DNA of 64,000 nucleotides from Lachnospiraceae bacterium (lineage in GTDB: Bacteria > Bacillota > Clostridia > Lachnospirales > Lachnospiraceae), in the NCBI GenBank assembly GCA_016284355.1, contig JAEEOQ010000111.1, positions 1 through 64,000 on the forward strand, read 5' to 3'. This document shows positions 8,194 to 17,688 of this stretch, in pieces. Numbering within the stretch: position 1 is the first letter of the stretch; every line of letters begins with the position of its first letter. The notes below the pieces were generated by a model, which saw only the letters and a list, made by a program, of their open reading frames with translations, searched no databases and was not told where the DNA came from. Both the position numbers and the translations under genes were made by a program.

Positions 8194-8940
8194 ATGGCAC
8201 TGCTTGAAGTAAAAGGACTTAAAAAGGGCTTTGGTGACCTTAAGGTCCTTGAAAGCGTAGATCTTACCGTAGAGAAAGGCGACGTTATCGCGGTACTCGG
8301 CCCATCCGGTTCCGGAAAGACAACCATGCTCCGCTGTATCAATTTTCTCGAGACAGCAGATGCAGGGACCATGACTATGGACGGTACGGTTTACGACCTT
8401 GCAAATGCAGACAAAAAAGAAATCGCGGCTCTTCGCCGTCATACAGGTTTTGTTTTTCAAAATTACAACCTGTTTTCAAATAAAACCGTACTAAGTAACG
8501 TAACCTTAGGACTTACTTCCGCAAGAAAAATGCCAAAGGCCGAGGCAAAGGAAAAAGCCATGAAGATGCTTGAAAAAGTCGGCATGGCTGATCACGCAAA
8601 TTACTATCCTGCCCAGCTTTCAGGCGGCCAGCAGCAAAGAGTTGCCATAGCAAGATCCCTTGCTACAGACCCTGAGATCATCTATTTTGATGAGCCCACC
8701 TCAGCTCTTGACCCTGAGCTTACAGGCGAGGTACTTGAGACCATGAAATCCCTTGCAGAATCAGGCATGACCATGGTTGTTGTTACCCACGAAATGTCCT
8801 TTGCAAAAAATGTTTCCACCCACGTTATCTTTATGGAAAACGGCGTTGTAGTGGAAGAAGGACCTTCCAAAGAATTCTTTGAAAATCCAAAGGAAGAACG
8901 AACAAGAGAATTTCTTCGCATGGAAAATATCGATGCGTAA
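8194..8940 (+). CDS. Polar amino-acid ABC transporter ATP-binding protein
   Basis: The 248-aa ATPase has Walker [10 protein letters not shown] (about 36-44), the Q-loop FVFQNYNLF, signature LSGGQQQR, Walker [13 protein letters not shown] and the H-loop VVTHEMSFA. These are hallmarks of the GlnQ/HisP/TcyC group. It energises import by the permease encoded immediately upstream and the lipoprotein downstream. The start overlaps the ribosome binding region GGGAGG in the end of the permease gene, indicating co-translation. Confidence 0.93.
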   Translation: MALLEVKGLKKGFGDLKVLESVDLTVEKGDVIAVLGPSGSGKTTMLRCINFLETADAGTMTMDGTVYDLANADKKEIAALRRHTGFVFQNYNLFSNKTVLSNVTLGLTSARKMPKAEAKEKAMKMLEKVGMADHANYYPAQLSGGQQQRVAIARSLATDPEIIYFDEPTSALDPELTGEVLETMKSLAESGMTMVVVTHEMSFAKNVSTHVIFMENGVVVEEGPSKEFFENPKEERTREFLRMENIDA

Positions 8941-8976
8941 GATTTCATAAATAAAAATAATTAGGGAGGATTTTAT

Positions 8977-9768
8977 ATGAGACGTAAAATCGTTACACTT
9001 ATTCTTGCAGCATCAATGCTTACTCTTGCAGCCTGTGGCAGCAAAAAGACCGAAGCAGACCATCTTGCAAGAGTAAAAGAGGCAGGTAAGATCACCATCG
9101 CTACCGAAGGCTGCTGGTCTCCTTTTACCTACCACGATGAGACTACCAACGATCTCGTTGGATTTGATGTGGAAGTCGCAGCAGAGATCGCAAAGCGCAT
9201 TGGCGTTGAAGCCGATTTTCAGGAAGTTGATTTTGACGGCGGCCTTACAGGCGTAAGTCAGGGAACTTTCGACATGATGGCAAACGGCGTTGACATCACA
9301 GAAGACCGAAAAGGAACCTTTGATTTTTCTGATGCTTACGCATATGACAGAGCCGTTCTTGTTACAAAGGCAGACAACACAGAGATCACTTCTTTTGAGT
9401 CATTAAACGGCAAGAAAACAGCCAACTCAGTTGGTTCTACATACGCTGAAAAAGGCGAGGCAAACGGAGCCAGCGTTATCAACGTTCCTTCTCTTGGTGA
9501 GACAATGGAACTTGTACTTAACGGAACAGCAGATGCTACTATCAATGCCAACACTTCCGTACAGGATTACCTTAACACCACAGGCGAAACAGGTCTTAAG
9601 GTAGCAGCTACAGAAGATGAGGCTACAGAATATGCAATTCCTCTTAAAAAAGGTGCTGACAATGATACTCTTCGTGCAGAGATAAACAAAGCTATCGCAG
9701 CTATGAAGGCTGACGGTACTCTTTCAAAGATCTCAGAAAAGTATTTTGGTTCAGATATTACAAAATAA
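8977..9768 (+). CDS. Amino-acid ABC transporter substrate-binding lipoprotein, cystine-like
   Basis: The 263-aa protein has a lipoprotein signal peptide (LTLAAC, lipid-modified Cys20) and a family 3 solute-binding fold. Segments ITIATEGCWSPFTYHD, LVGFDVEVAAEIAKRIG, FDMMANGVDITEDRK and the C-terminal GTLSKISEKYFG fit the FliY/TcyA cystine-binding group, so cystine is my best guess; glutamine or another polar amino acid is possible. It is preceded by TTAGGGAGG and followed by a strong terminator. A cystine importer would fit the sulfur operon at 28.8-37 kb. Confidence 0.88.
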   Translation: MRRKIVTLILAASMLTLAACGSKKTEADHLARVKEAGKITIATEGCWSPFTYHDETTNDLVGFDVEVAAEIAKRIGVEADFQEVDFDGGLTGVSQGTFDMMANGVDITEDRKGTFDFSDAYAYDRAVLVTKADNTEITSFESLNGKKTANSVGSTYAEKGEANGASVINVPSLGETMELVLNGTADATINANTSVQDYLNTTGETGLKVAATEDEATEYAIPLKKGADNDTLRAEINKAIAAMKADGTLSKISEKYFGSDITK

Positions 9769-9815
9769 TTCATTTTTCATCGGATATTTTAAATAGGGAT
9801 TTATATTTTATAGAA

Positions 9816-9846
9816 AACTCCCCCGCTTATCTTAAGCGGGGGAGTT
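9816..9846. terminator. Bidirectional terminator between the amino-acid ABC operon and lysR
   Basis: The stem AACTCCCCCGCTTA / TAAGCGGGGGAGTT has a 3-base loop, with A-rich flank upstream and T-rich flank downstream. It separates two convergent units. Confidence 0.85.
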
Positions 9847-9861
9847 ACGTTTTATATCTGT

Positions 9862-10743
9862 TTATATATTAAGACAGTTTTTTACCTGATCAAGGAATGC
9901 GGCTGCAGCCTTTGAAAAGGTTTGATTTTTCTTCCATGCAAAATAAGAATTAACTTCTTTGGCACCCTTAAACGGAACAAAGCATATTGTTTCGTAGCCT
10001 TTTGTATTCTCTATGTTGTATGGGCATATAGCATACCCAAGCCCTGCTTCTACCATAAGCTCTGCATTATATAAAAGCGAGTAGGATGCCACTACATTTT
10101 TGTTATCTTCAAAAAGCCCAAACTTCTTTATGTTTTCTTTTTTTAGCATCTCAGCTCTTGAAACAATAAGAGGTACGTCCTTAAGATCTTCGGGAACTAT
10201 ACATTTTTTCTTTGAAAGCGGGCAGTCTTTTCGCATAAGCACTCCCCAGACATCCTTAGTCTTAAGGGGAATACTGTTATATTCCTTTTCATCAACCTCA
10301 TCTACCACAAGGCCAAAATCAAGAGATCCATAGGAAAGCTGCTCAAGAAGTTCTTTTGAATCTCCTCCCGATACCCTGAACTGAATACCCGGGTGCTTCT
10401 TTCTTGTAAGACCGATACACTTTGCTATACAGCTAAAGCTGTCACCTTCGCCTGAGCCCACATGAACCACGCCTGATACCGAGCCTTCAGAAAGTTTAAG
10501 ATCGTTTTCTGTTCTTTCCACAAGTCCGAGGATCTCAGCCGCCCTCTTTTTAAGCAGAATTCCCTCATCGGTAAGCGAAACCTTCTTCGGGCCTCTTATA
10601 AAAAGAGGCTTTCCTATCTCATCCTCAAGTTCTTTAAGCTGTCTTGAAAGGGTCGGCTGTGAGATAAAAAGGCTTTCAGCCGCCGCAGAAATGCTTTCTT
10701 TGTTTGCTACCGCAAGAAAATACTTAAGTACACGAAGTTCCAT
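9862..10743 (-). CDS. LysR-family transcriptional regulator
   Basis: This 293-aa regulator has an N-terminal winged helix-turn-helix (residues 1-60; SISAAAESLFISQPTLSRQL is the recognition region) and a LysR substrate-binding domain from about residue 90. It starts 29 bases after the end of pyrD on the same strand and may be partly co-transcribed with the pyr operon. It converges on the cystine-like ABC operon, whose upstream region has spaced TAGGTAT repeats. A role in controlling that importer is possible but unproven. The effector is unknown. Confidence 0.9.
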   Translation of the reverse strand: MELRVLKYFLAVANKESISAAAESLFISQPTLSRQLKELEDEIGKPLFIRGPKKVSLTDEGILLKKRAAEILGLVERTENDLKLSEGSVSGVVHVGSGEGDSFSCIAKCIGLTRKKHPGIQFRVSGGDSKELLEQLSYGSLDFGLVVDEVDEKEYNSIPLKTKDVWGVLMRKDCPLSKKKCIVPEDLKDVPLIVSRAEMLKKENIKKFGLFEDNKNVVASYSLLYNAELMVEAGLGYAICPYNIENTKGYETICFVPFKGAKEVNSYFAWKKNQTFSKAAAAFLDQVKNCLNI

Positions 10744-10772
10744 AGATTACCTCGCAAAAAAACTATACAAAA

Positions 10773-11678
10773 TTACTTTACGCATCCTATTATATCATTA
10801 ATATCGGATATGTTGTTCTTTTTTAAGTAATCTTCTATTCCATTAATAACTTCCATAGTTACATAAGGATTAGCAAAGTTTGCTGTTCCAATGCTTACTG
10901 CCTTTGCGCCTGCCATAAGAAATTCAAGAGCATCCTGCGCATTAGCGATACCGCCCATGCCGATAACAGGTATTCTTACCGCATTTACGGTCTGATATAC
11001 CATTCGAAGAGCAACAGGCTTTATGGCAGGACCTGAAAGTCCGCCGGTCTTATTTGCAAGTGCAAATGTCCTTTTGTTAATGTCTATCTTCATACCTGTA
11101 AGGGTATTTATAAGGGAAAGGCCGTCTGCTCCGCCGGCCTCTGCTGCCTTTGCGGTTTCTGTAATATCTGTTACATTTGGAGAAAGCTTCATGATAACCG
11201 GCTGCTTTGCCTTTGCTTTTACCGCTGCGGTTATGGCTTCTACTGCTTTAGGATTCTGCCCAAAGGCAATACCGCCCTCTTTTACGTTAGGGCAGGAAAT
11301 ATTGATCTCAAGAAGATCAACAGGTTCATTTGCAAGTCTTTCCACAACTTCTACGTATTCCTCTGTTGTATGTCCACATACATTCACCATTATGGTGGCA
11401 TTTCTCTCAGTTAAATACGGAATATCACGCTTGCAAAAAAGATCTATACCGGGGTTTTGAAGCCCTATAGCGTTAAGCATACCTGATGAAACCTCAGCTA
11501 TACGTGGGGTTGGGTTACCGGGCCAAGGCACATTTGCTACGCCCTTAGTTACTACTGCTCCAAGCTTTGAGATATCAACAAATTCATTGTATTCAGCCCC
11601 TGAGCCAAAGGTTCCCGAAGCCGTCATAACAGGGTTCTTTAAGGTAACGCCTGCAAGATCAACGCTCATATTTATCAT
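10773..11678 (-). CDS. pyrD: Dihydroorotate dehydrogenase catalytic subunit, type 1B
   Basis: The 301-aa FMN enzyme oxidises dihydroorotate to orotate. Family features are KNPVMTASGTFG (residues ~14-25), the Cys-containing loop INISCPNVKEGG (catalytic Cys of class 1), IMKLSPNVTDI, and the phosphate-binding GMGGIANAQDALEFLMAGA. Start and upstream pyrK stop share an ATGA overlap, as expected for a PyrD/PyrK heterotetramer that passes electrons to NAD+. It is the last pyr gene of the operon. Confidence 0.95.
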   Translation of the reverse strand: MINMSVDLAGVTLKNPVMTASGTFGSGAEYNEFVDISKLGAVVTKGVANVPWPGNPTPRIAEVSSGMLNAIGLQNPGIDLFCKRDIPYLTERNATIMVNVCGHTTEEYVEVVERLANEPVDLLEINISCPNVKEGGIAFGQNPKAVEAITAAVKAKAKQPVIMKLSPNVTDITETAKAAEAGGADGLSLINTLTGMKIDINKRTFALANKTGGLSGPAIKPVALRMVYQTVNAVRIPVIGMGGIANAQDALEFLMAGAKAVSIGTANFANPYVTMEVINGIEDYLKKNNISDINDIIGCVK

Positions 11679-12439
11679 AGCTCTACCTCCCCTGCCTCAA
11701 ATACCGGGCCTTCTTTGCAGATACGCTTGTTGTGTACGTTTGTGTGCTCATCTGTTTCTTTTGACTTGCATACACAGGCAAGGCAGGCACCTATACCGCA
11801 GGCCATTTTTTCTTCCATACTGATATAAGTCGGAACGCAAAGCTCCTCTCCGAAAGCCTTTACTCCGCGGAGCATAGGTGTAGGTCCGCAGGCGTAGATC
11901 ACTTCGCCTTTAAGCCCTGCTGCCTTAGCTGCATCTATAACATTGCCCTTTGTTCCTACGCTTCCGTCATCTGTGGCAATATATACGTCAGCGACTTTTG
12001 CAAATTCATCCGCAAGGAAGTTCTCTGCGTCTCTGTATCCAAGTACAACGATAGGCCTTTCTTTAAGGCTTTTTGCAAGCTCAAGCATAGGCGGGATTCC
12101 GATTCCGCCGCCAAAAAGGATCGCTTTTTTGCCAAAATCCGTAAAACCGTTGCCAAGAGGCCCCATAACCTCTATATCATCTCCCGCAGTAAGCTTTGCA
12201 AACTCAGCTGTTCCTGCTCCTGCGATACGGAAAACAAGGCGTAATTCGCCTTTTTCCCTGTCGATACCGCAAAGACTTATGGGACGGGGAAGCATACGGC
12301 TTTTATCTTTACTGTAAAGTGCCACAAACTGTCCGCATTTAGCCTCTTTAGCTATATCTTTTGCGTCTATTCTCATGTCAAAAATATCTTTTGCTATTTC
12401 CTTATTTTCAAGGACACGGCAAGGTATCTTCTTTTTCAT
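11675..12439 (-). CDS. pyrK: Dihydroorotate dehydrogenase electron-transfer subunit
   Basis: This 254-aa iron-sulfur flavoprotein carries electrons from PyrD to NAD+. The FAD-binding RPISLCGID segment, the NAD-binding GGGIGIPPMLELAK and the C-terminal [2Fe-2S] cysteine cluster (MACGIGACLACVCK, plus a Cys near the end) are visible. ATG 12439-12437 follows TAGGAG at good spacing; a more upstream in-frame ATG lies inside pyrF and is less likely. It overlaps the pyrD start by four bases. Confidence 0.95.
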   Translation of the reverse strand: MKKKIPCRVLENKEIAKDIFDMRIDAKDIAKEAKCGQFVALYSKDKSRMLPRPISLCGIDREKGELRLVFRIAGAGTAEFAKLTAGDDIEVMGPLGNGFTDFGKKAILFGGGIGIPPMLELAKSLKERPIVVLGYRDAENFLADEFAKVADVYIATDDGSVGTKGNVIDAAKAAGLKGEVIYACGPTPMLRGVKAFGEELCVPTYISMEEKMACGIGACLACVCKSKETDEHTNVHNKRICKEGPVFEAGEVEL

Positions 12440-12447
12440 ATTTTCTC

Positions 12448-13371
12448 CTATTTCATCCATGCCTGTTTTAAATCTTCTTTCATGGCAAGTGCTGCTGCCC
12501 TTGCTGCATCCGCAAAGCCCGCATCGCCGTAATTTGCGTAGGCTTCCTGCTTGTATGCGGCTATAATGCCTCTTGAAGAGTTAACGATTGCTCCAAGACC
12601 GTCTGCATTAAAGTAAGGAGCGATGTCTGCGCCCTTAGCGCCCTGGGCGCCGTAACCCGGTACCAGAATAAATGTCTTTGGCATAGCTTTTCTAAGGACT
12701 CTTCCCATCTCAGGGTAAGTTCCGCCAACAACAGCGCCCACATAGCTGTAAGCATCTCCCATAGCGTCAGCTCCCCACTCGCATACTTTATCTGCCACAT
12801 GCTCATAAAGAGGTCTTCCGTCTATAAGTCTGTCCTGAAACTCACCGCTTGATGGGTTTGAAGTCTTTACAAGTACAAAGATACCCTTCTTTTCAGCTTT
12901 ACATACATCTACAAAAGGCTTGATACCATCAGTTCCAAGATATGGGTTTACTGTGGCAAAGTCTTCATTAAAGGCTGCAAAGGTGTTATTTCCAACCTTT
13001 ACCTTTCCAAGATGAGCAGTAGCATAAGCAGCAGAAGTTGAGCCGATATCACCGCGCTTTACATCGCCTATTACCACAAGTCCCTTTTCTTTTGCATAAT
13101 CAACAGTCTTCTTATAGGCAATAAGACCTTCGATGCCAAACTGCTCGTACATGGCGATCTGCGGCTTTACTGCAGGTACGATATCTGCTACCGCATCTAT
13201 AAGAGCTTTATTGTACTGCCATACTGCTTCTCCGGCGCCGGCAAGTGTCTCGCCAAATTCAGCGTATGCCTTGCTCTTAACGCACTCCGGAATGTAGTTT
13301 TCCATAGGGTCAAGGCCCACTACTATAGGAGCCTCCATTTTTACTATCTTTTTAATGAGTTCGTTTATCAT
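12448..13371 (-). CDS. pyrF: Orotidine 5'-phosphate decarboxylase (subfamily 2)
   Basis: It decarboxylates OMP to UMP, the last step of the pathway. The 307-aa length and the motif VIGDVKRGDIGSTSAAYA (with the Asp-Lys-Asp catalytic set) place it in the longer subfamily 2 rather than the 230-240-aa bacterial form. The C-terminal LVPGYGAQGAKG phosphate loop is intact. It lies 3 bases after pyrC and 8 bases before the pyrK start. Confidence 0.95.
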   Translation of the reverse strand: MINELIKKIVKMEAPIVVGLDPMENYIPECVKSKAYAEFGETLAGAGEAVWQYNKALIDAVADIVPAVKPQIAMYEQFGIEGLIAYKKTVDYAKEKGLVVIGDVKRGDIGSTSAAYATAHLGKVKVGNNTFAAFNEDFATVNPYLGTDGIKPFVDVCKAEKKGIFVLVKTSNPSSGEFQDRLIDGRPLYEHVADKVCEWGADAMGDAYSYVGAVVGGTYPEMGRVLRKAMPKTFILVPGYGAQGAKGADIAPYFNADGLGAIVNSSRGIIAAYKQEAYANYGDAGFADAARAAALAMKEDLKQAWMK

Positions 13372-13374
13372 CTT

Positions 13375-14646
13375 TTACTCTCCTTCGCTATATACCACTC
13401 TGCCACCGCAGATTGTTTTCTTTACTTTTCCATACACCTTTCTGCCGTCAAATGGTGTATTTTTGCCTTTTGAAGCAAATTCTTTTGAGTCTATGATGTA
13501 GCTTTCGTCAAAGCTTACTATAGCTATATCTGCTGGTGCCCCCTCTTTAAGAGTTCCGGCCTCAATGCCAAGGATCCTTGCAGGATTTGTGCTCATACAT
13601 TTAACAAGCTCGGCCTTTGTAAGGACTCCTCCCCTTAAAAGCTCTGTAACAGAAAGAGCAAAGGCAGTTTCAAGGCCTACTATGCCAAAAGGCGCCTGGG
13701 CAATTCCTTTTGCCTTTTCTTCTGCTGAATGAGGCGCATGATCTGTTGATATCACTTCGATTATCCCGTCTTTAAGGCCTTTTTTAAGTGCCTCCACATC
13801 CCTTCTTTTTCTAAGGGGCGGATTCATCTTAAAGTTTGCATCATCTCCCGGAATATCATCTTCCGTAAGGGTAAAGTGATGCGGGCACACCTCGGCGCTA
13901 AGCCTTACTCCCGCTTCCTTGCCCTCTTTTACTATACGAACTGAATCTTCCGTAGAACAGTGGCAAAGGTGGAGCTGTGCCCCCGTGTCTTTTGCAAGCA
14001 TTACATCTCGCACCGCAATAATGTCTTCAACAGAGTTTGTAATCCCCGGTACACCGATCCTTGCTGCTACAGCTCCCGCATTTAAGGCACCTTTTGCAAC
14101 AAGGTTTTTATCTTCGCAATGGGCAAGCACAGGCAGGCCTTCAAGCCTTGCTATCTTCATGGCTTTTTCATAAAGCCCCGAATCCATAACAGATTTACCG
14201 TCTTCGCTTATAGCACATATTCCGAGCTTTTTCATGCCGGAAATATCTGAAAGCTCTTTCCCTTCCTGGCCCATGGTGACTGCACCTACGGGAAGAACAT
14301 TTATTACTGCCTCATTTTTGATCTTTTCAAGCTGAAGCTTAAGGTGCGAAGGGCAGTCCATAACCGGCTTTGTATTTGGCATGGTACAGACTGTAGTGTA
14401 GCCGCCTCTTGCAGCCGCCTTTGAACCTGTACCTACGGTTTCTTTATATTCAAAACCGGGATCTCTGAAATGAACATGCATATCAACAAATCCCGGCAAT
14501 ACGTAGAGACCGGATGCATCTATGACTTCTTCATCAGCATCCGTCACATTTCCAATATTTACTATTTTTCCATCTTTGATCAAAACGTCAAAGATTCCGT
14601 CCGTTCCGGTACCGGGATCGATGACATGTCCGTTTTTAATGATCAT
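13375..14646 (-). CDS. pyrC: Dihydroorotase
   Basis: The 423-aa zinc amidohydrolase cyclises carbamoyl-aspartate to dihydroorotate. The metal ligands DMHVHFRDPG (about 58-67) and the later HCED, HLCHCST and STDHAPH segments are present. The ATG at 14646 is chosen because GGGAGG lies 11 bases upstream and the predicted protein starts MIIKNGHVIDPG like its family; a longer frame upstream adds an unrelated hydrophobic stretch. It is the first gene of pyrC-F-K-D; pyrB and pyrI are not in the window. No PyrR-type attenuator is evident upstream. Confidence 0.95.
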   Translation of the reverse strand: MIIKNGHVIDPGTGTDGIFDVLIKDGKIVNIGNVTDADEEVIDASGLYVLPGFVDMHVHFRDPGFEYKETVGTGSKAAARGGYTTVCTMPNTKPVMDCPSHLKLQLEKIKNEAVINVLPVGAVTMGQEGKELSDISGMKKLGICAISEDGKSVMDSGLYEKAMKIARLEGLPVLAHCEDKNLVAKGALNAGAVAARIGVPGITNSVEDIIAVRDVMLAKDTGAQLHLCHCSTEDSVRIVKEGKEAGVRLSAEVCPHHFTLTEDDIPGDDANFKMNPPLRKRRDVEALKKGLKDGIIEVISTDHAPHSAEEKAKGIAQAPFGIVGLETAFALSVTELLRGGVLTKAELVKCMSTNPARILGIEAGTLKEGAPADIAIVSFDESYIIDSKEFASKGKNTPFDGRKVYGKVKKTICGGRVVYSEGE

Positions 14647-14805
14647 AGGTTTCGTTTCCTCCCTTTCGCAGTAGAAGTTTCCAAAATCTCTCATAAAAGA
14701 ATAACATAAATAGGCTATCTTGCAAAGAAAAATCAAAAGGCGTATAGTTATATTTACAAATAAAATTGATTAATCTTGCTTATGGCTGAAGGAGGGACAT
14801 AAAAT

Positions 14806-15942
14806 ATGGCTAATTTTATTGATTACATTCGTTGGCGCGGAGACCTTAGTTTTAAGAAAGTTCCTTTTAATGAGGTAGATAATCTTATCTTTTCACAGCT
14901 TGTCTACATGAAGTTTGATAAGATAATCACACCTGACAAATACACGGAATATTTTACCGTTGCCGACGTAGCGGCAAAACTCCTTAACTCCACGACGATC
15001 GATGATAAAATATCCGAAAATGTTACGTCCGACACTCCAAATGACAGACTTTTTCTTAAGGAGCTCATAGGCAGCAAGAGGTTTGGCAAGACCAAGATCT
15101 CAAGATATATTAATAAAGTTGACAGAGAAAAAGCCGAGCAGTTTGCTGCTGCCACATTTTTCACAGATGACGGCTGTGCCTTTGTGTGCTACCGCGGCAC
15201 CGACACTTCCATAGTGGGCTGGCAGGAGAATTTTAATCTTTCTTTTATGGCCCATGTCCCTGCCCAGCTTGCTGCTGTTAAATATTTGCAGGAGATCGCG
15301 GGCGCATTTCCTTTCCCTCTTCGTGTGGGCGGTCACTCTAAAGGCGGCAATCTTGCGGTTTATGCCGCTGCTTTTTGCGGCAAGGAGATTCAGGATGAGA
15401 TCCTTGACGTATATAATGACGACGGCCCGGGCTTTAATAAAAAAGTGGTTTCTGAAGAATCCTACAGTGCTATTATAGGCAAGGTTCACACTTTTGTGCC
15501 ACAGTCTTCCATTGTCGGTATGCTCCTTGAACACGAAGAGCCATACATTGTCATCCACAGCTCGGAAAACGGTATCATGCAGCACAACCCTTACTCCTGG
15601 GATGTAATGGGACCGGAGTTTGTTAAGCTAAACGGCACCGATGAAGGCAGCAAAATTATAGACAAAACTCTTCACGAATGGATAGGCTCTATGAACGACG
15701 ATCAGCTTAAGGCTTTTGTTGACAATCTTTTTGGACTTCTTAATTCTTCGGGAGTTCATACCACAGAAGAGTTTGATGCAAAGAAACTCCCTGCCATAAA
15801 GAAGGTTATTCAGACCATGTCCCATATGGATGAGCAGGACAAGAAGATGATGAGTAAGACCATTCAGGTGCTCTTTAAGATCGGCAGTGCCAATTTCTTT
15901 GGCAGGAAGGAAACACCGAAGCTGATCACTAAGAAGGCCTGA
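14806..15942 (+). CDS. Mbeg1-like (DUF2974) alpha/beta-hydrolase
   Basis: The 378-aa cytoplasmic protein has a lipase-like core: CYRGTD near residues 126-131 (oxyanion region) and VGGHSKGGNLAVYAA near 177-191, where Ser in GHSKG is the likely nucleophile, followed by NDDGPGF with a candidate acid. These match the Mbeg1-like/DUF2974 family, widespread in gut Firmicutes with unknown substrate. GAAGGAGG gives a strong ribosome binding site. It is divergent from the pyr operon. The hydrolase fold is well supported; the substrate is not. Confidence 0.85.
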   Translation: MANFIDYIRWRGDLSFKKVPFNEVDNLIFSQLVYMKFDKIITPDKYTEYFTVADVAAKLLNSTTIDDKISENVTSDTPNDRLFLKELIGSKRFGKTKISRYINKVDREKAEQFAAATFFTDDGCAFVCYRGTDTSIVGWQENFNLSFMAHVPAQLAAVKYLQEIAGAFPFPLRVGGHSKGGNLAVYAAAFCGKEIQDEILDVYNDDGPGFNKKVVSEESYSAIIGKVHTFVPQSSIVGMLLEHEEPYIVIHSSENGIMQHNPYSWDVMGPEFVKLNGTDEGSKIIDKTLHEWIGSMNDDQLKAFVDNLFGLLNSSGVHTTEEFDAKKLPAIKKVIQTMSHMDEQDKKMMSKTIQVLFKIGSANFFGRKETPKLITKKA

Positions 15943-16058
15943 GGTTTTTGACTAAGTCAAGGATTTGCCGAGATTTTGTTTTGAAGGACTAATTGACGGT
16001 GCCTGCCTGGTCAAATTCCGCATTTTTTGTCCGGTTTTTGAACGCAAATCAATCCGCT

Positions 16059-16088
16059 AAAAACTCACGGGCGTTACCGTGAGTTTTT
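16059..16088 (+). terminator. Terminator after the Mbeg1-like gene
   Basis: The stem AAAAACTCACGG / CCGTGAGTTTTT has a GCGTTA loop and a T-run. The 5' flank (15990-16020) contains a GGTGCCTGCCTGGTCA segment that resembles a decayed REP-like palindrome. Confidence 0.8.
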
Positions 16089-16119
16089 CAGTGCATCACC
16101 GAAAGAAAGGATTAAAAGT

Positions 16120-17631
16120 ATGGAAAAGATTGAAAAATGGGGACTTTTTGAAGTCTCAGATACAGGAATTGCCACAGGCAATCCTTTTACAGACTGCGAA
16201 ATAACAGGCATCTTTACCGGACCAGACGAAAGCGTACAGGTGCGTGGTTTTTATTATGGAGACGGCGTTTATAAAGTACGTTTTATGCCATCATATGAAG
16301 GAAAGTATTCCTACGAGATAAGCGGAAACTATAAATCAGGCAGTGACGAGGTAACGCTTAAAGGCGAGTTCGAGGTTACCGCCCCAAGTGATGGTAATCA
16401 CGGATCTGTGCGTGTTAAGGGAACTCATCTTGCATACGAAGATGGCTCCCCTTATTACTCCATAGGTACCACCTGCTATGCCTGGGTATTGCAGGGTGAA
16501 GAAAGACGGGCTGAGACCTTTGAGACACTTAAAGAAAACGTGTTTAACAAAATCCGTTTTTGCATTTTCCCAAAGCACTATCTTTATAACCTTACTGAGC
16601 CTTGCCGCTATCCATACGAAAAAGGAAATGGCGAAGGCCTTGTTAAAGACCCGAAGGGACCAATGTTCCCGCCGGTAGAAAAATATCCGATCATGGGATT
16701 TAATTACTATAAGCCAAACCCCGATCATTTTAAACTTTTTGATGACGTAATCGAAAAGCTTTGCAAAATGGGCATCGAAGCCGACATTATCATCTTCCAT
16801 CCTTACGACAGATGGGGTTTTGCTGCCATGGACAAAGATGCTGACGATCTTTATCTGAAATACGTTGTAGCGAGATACGCGGCTTATCGTAATGTTTGGT
16901 GGTCATTTGCAAATGAATATGACCTGATGTCAAATAAAGAGATTGCTGACTGGGAAAGATACGCTGAAATCGTGTGCAAAGAGGATCCATATAACCATCT
17001 TCGCGGCATTCACCACTGCACAAAGCCATATGATAGCAGCAGACCGTGGATAACCCATCTTTCAAGCCAGCGAGTAGACCTTTATAGACACGTTGAATAC
17101 ACAGATCACCTTATAGAAAAATTTGGTAAGCCTGTTGTTTGGGACGAGATAGCTTATGAAGGCAATATCGGCATGGGCTGGGGAAATATAAGCGGTCAGG
17201 AGCTTACAAGACGTTTCTGGGAAGCCTTTCTTCGTGGCGGTTATGCAGGACACGGCGAAACCTTCGAAGGTCATAACGATGTTCTTTGGTGGAGTCATGG
17301 CGGAAAGTTATACGGCGAAAGCCCTGAAAGATTTAAGTTCCTTCTAAAGATACTTAAAGAAACGCCGGGAACAGGAAACCTTGTGTATAAGCCGGGCATG
17401 TTTGATGAAACCATAGCAGAGGCCGAAGGTGCTCCGGGCTATACACTTCACTATTTTGGATTTGGCAGGCCGTCATCTCGTACTCTCTTTATGGACCCAG
17501 CTAAAAAATATGAGGTTGAACTAATCGATACCTGGAACATGACTATAGAAAAACTCGGCACATTCGGCGGCATGGATACCGTACCGATGCCCGGGCGCGA
17601 ATATATGGCGCTGCGCCTTAAAGAAGTTTAA
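16120..17631 (+). CDS. DUF5060/DUF4038-type glycoside hydrolase
   Basis: This 503-aa protein has an N-terminal beta-sandwich of the DUF5060 type (residues ~1-90) and a TIM-barrel from about 105 (YEDGSPYYSIGTTCYAW). Likely acid/base and nucleophile glutamates lie in WWSFANEYDLM (about 267-277) and VVWDEIAYEG (about 341-350), as in clan GH-A-like enzymes. A small beta-domain like DUF5605 closes it. No signal peptide is present, so it acts inside the cell on imported glycan pieces. The related apiosidase-type DUF4038 family gives a hint, but the actual substrate is unknown. Confidence 0.8.
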   Translation: MEKIEKWGLFEVSDTGIATGNPFTDCEITGIFTGPDESVQVRGFYYGDGVYKVRFMPSYEGKYSYEISGNYKSGSDEVTLKGEFEVTAPSDGNHGSVRVKGTHLAYEDGSPYYSIGTTCYAWVLQGEERRAETFETLKENVFNKIRFCIFPKHYLYNLTEPCRYPYEKGNGEGLVKDPKGPMFPPVEKYPIMGFNYYKPNPDHFKLFDDVIEKLCKMGIEADIIIFHPYDRWGFAAMDKDADDLYLKYVVARYAAYRNVWWSFANEYDLMSNKEIADWERYAEIVCKEDPYNHLRGIHHCTKPYDSSRPWITHLSSQRVDLYRHVEYTDHLIEKFGKPVVWDEIAYEGNIGMGWGNISGQELTRRFWEAFLRGGYAGHGETFEGHNDVLWWSHGGKLYGESPERFKFLLKILKETPGTGNLVYKPGMFDETIAEAEGAPGYTLHYFGFGRPSSRTLFMDPAKKYEVELIDTWNMTIEKLGTFGGMDTVPMPGREYMALRLKEV

Positions 17632-17640
17632 GAAATTCAA

Positions 17641-17670
17641 AGGGACAATTCCTAAAAAGGAACTGTCCCT
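17641..17670. repeat. REP-like palindrome, family B copy 1 (also a terminator)
   Basis: AGGGACAATTCC / GGAACTGTCCCT arms enclose TAAAAA, followed by TTTTGGTTATT. It lies between two convergent genes, where it can terminate both. A nearly identical copy in opposite orientation is at 19294-19324. Confidence 0.75.
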
Positions 17671-17688
17671 TTTGGTTATTCCTTTTGG

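Noticed and set aside
14647-14736. N-terminal extension of pyrC
   Set aside because: The added residues are unlike dihydroorotase and contain the ribosome binding site of the internal start at 14646.
14647-14805. PyrR-type attenuator upstream of pyrC
   Set aside because: The divergent gap is short and no terminator/antiterminator pair or PyrR-binding loop is visible.
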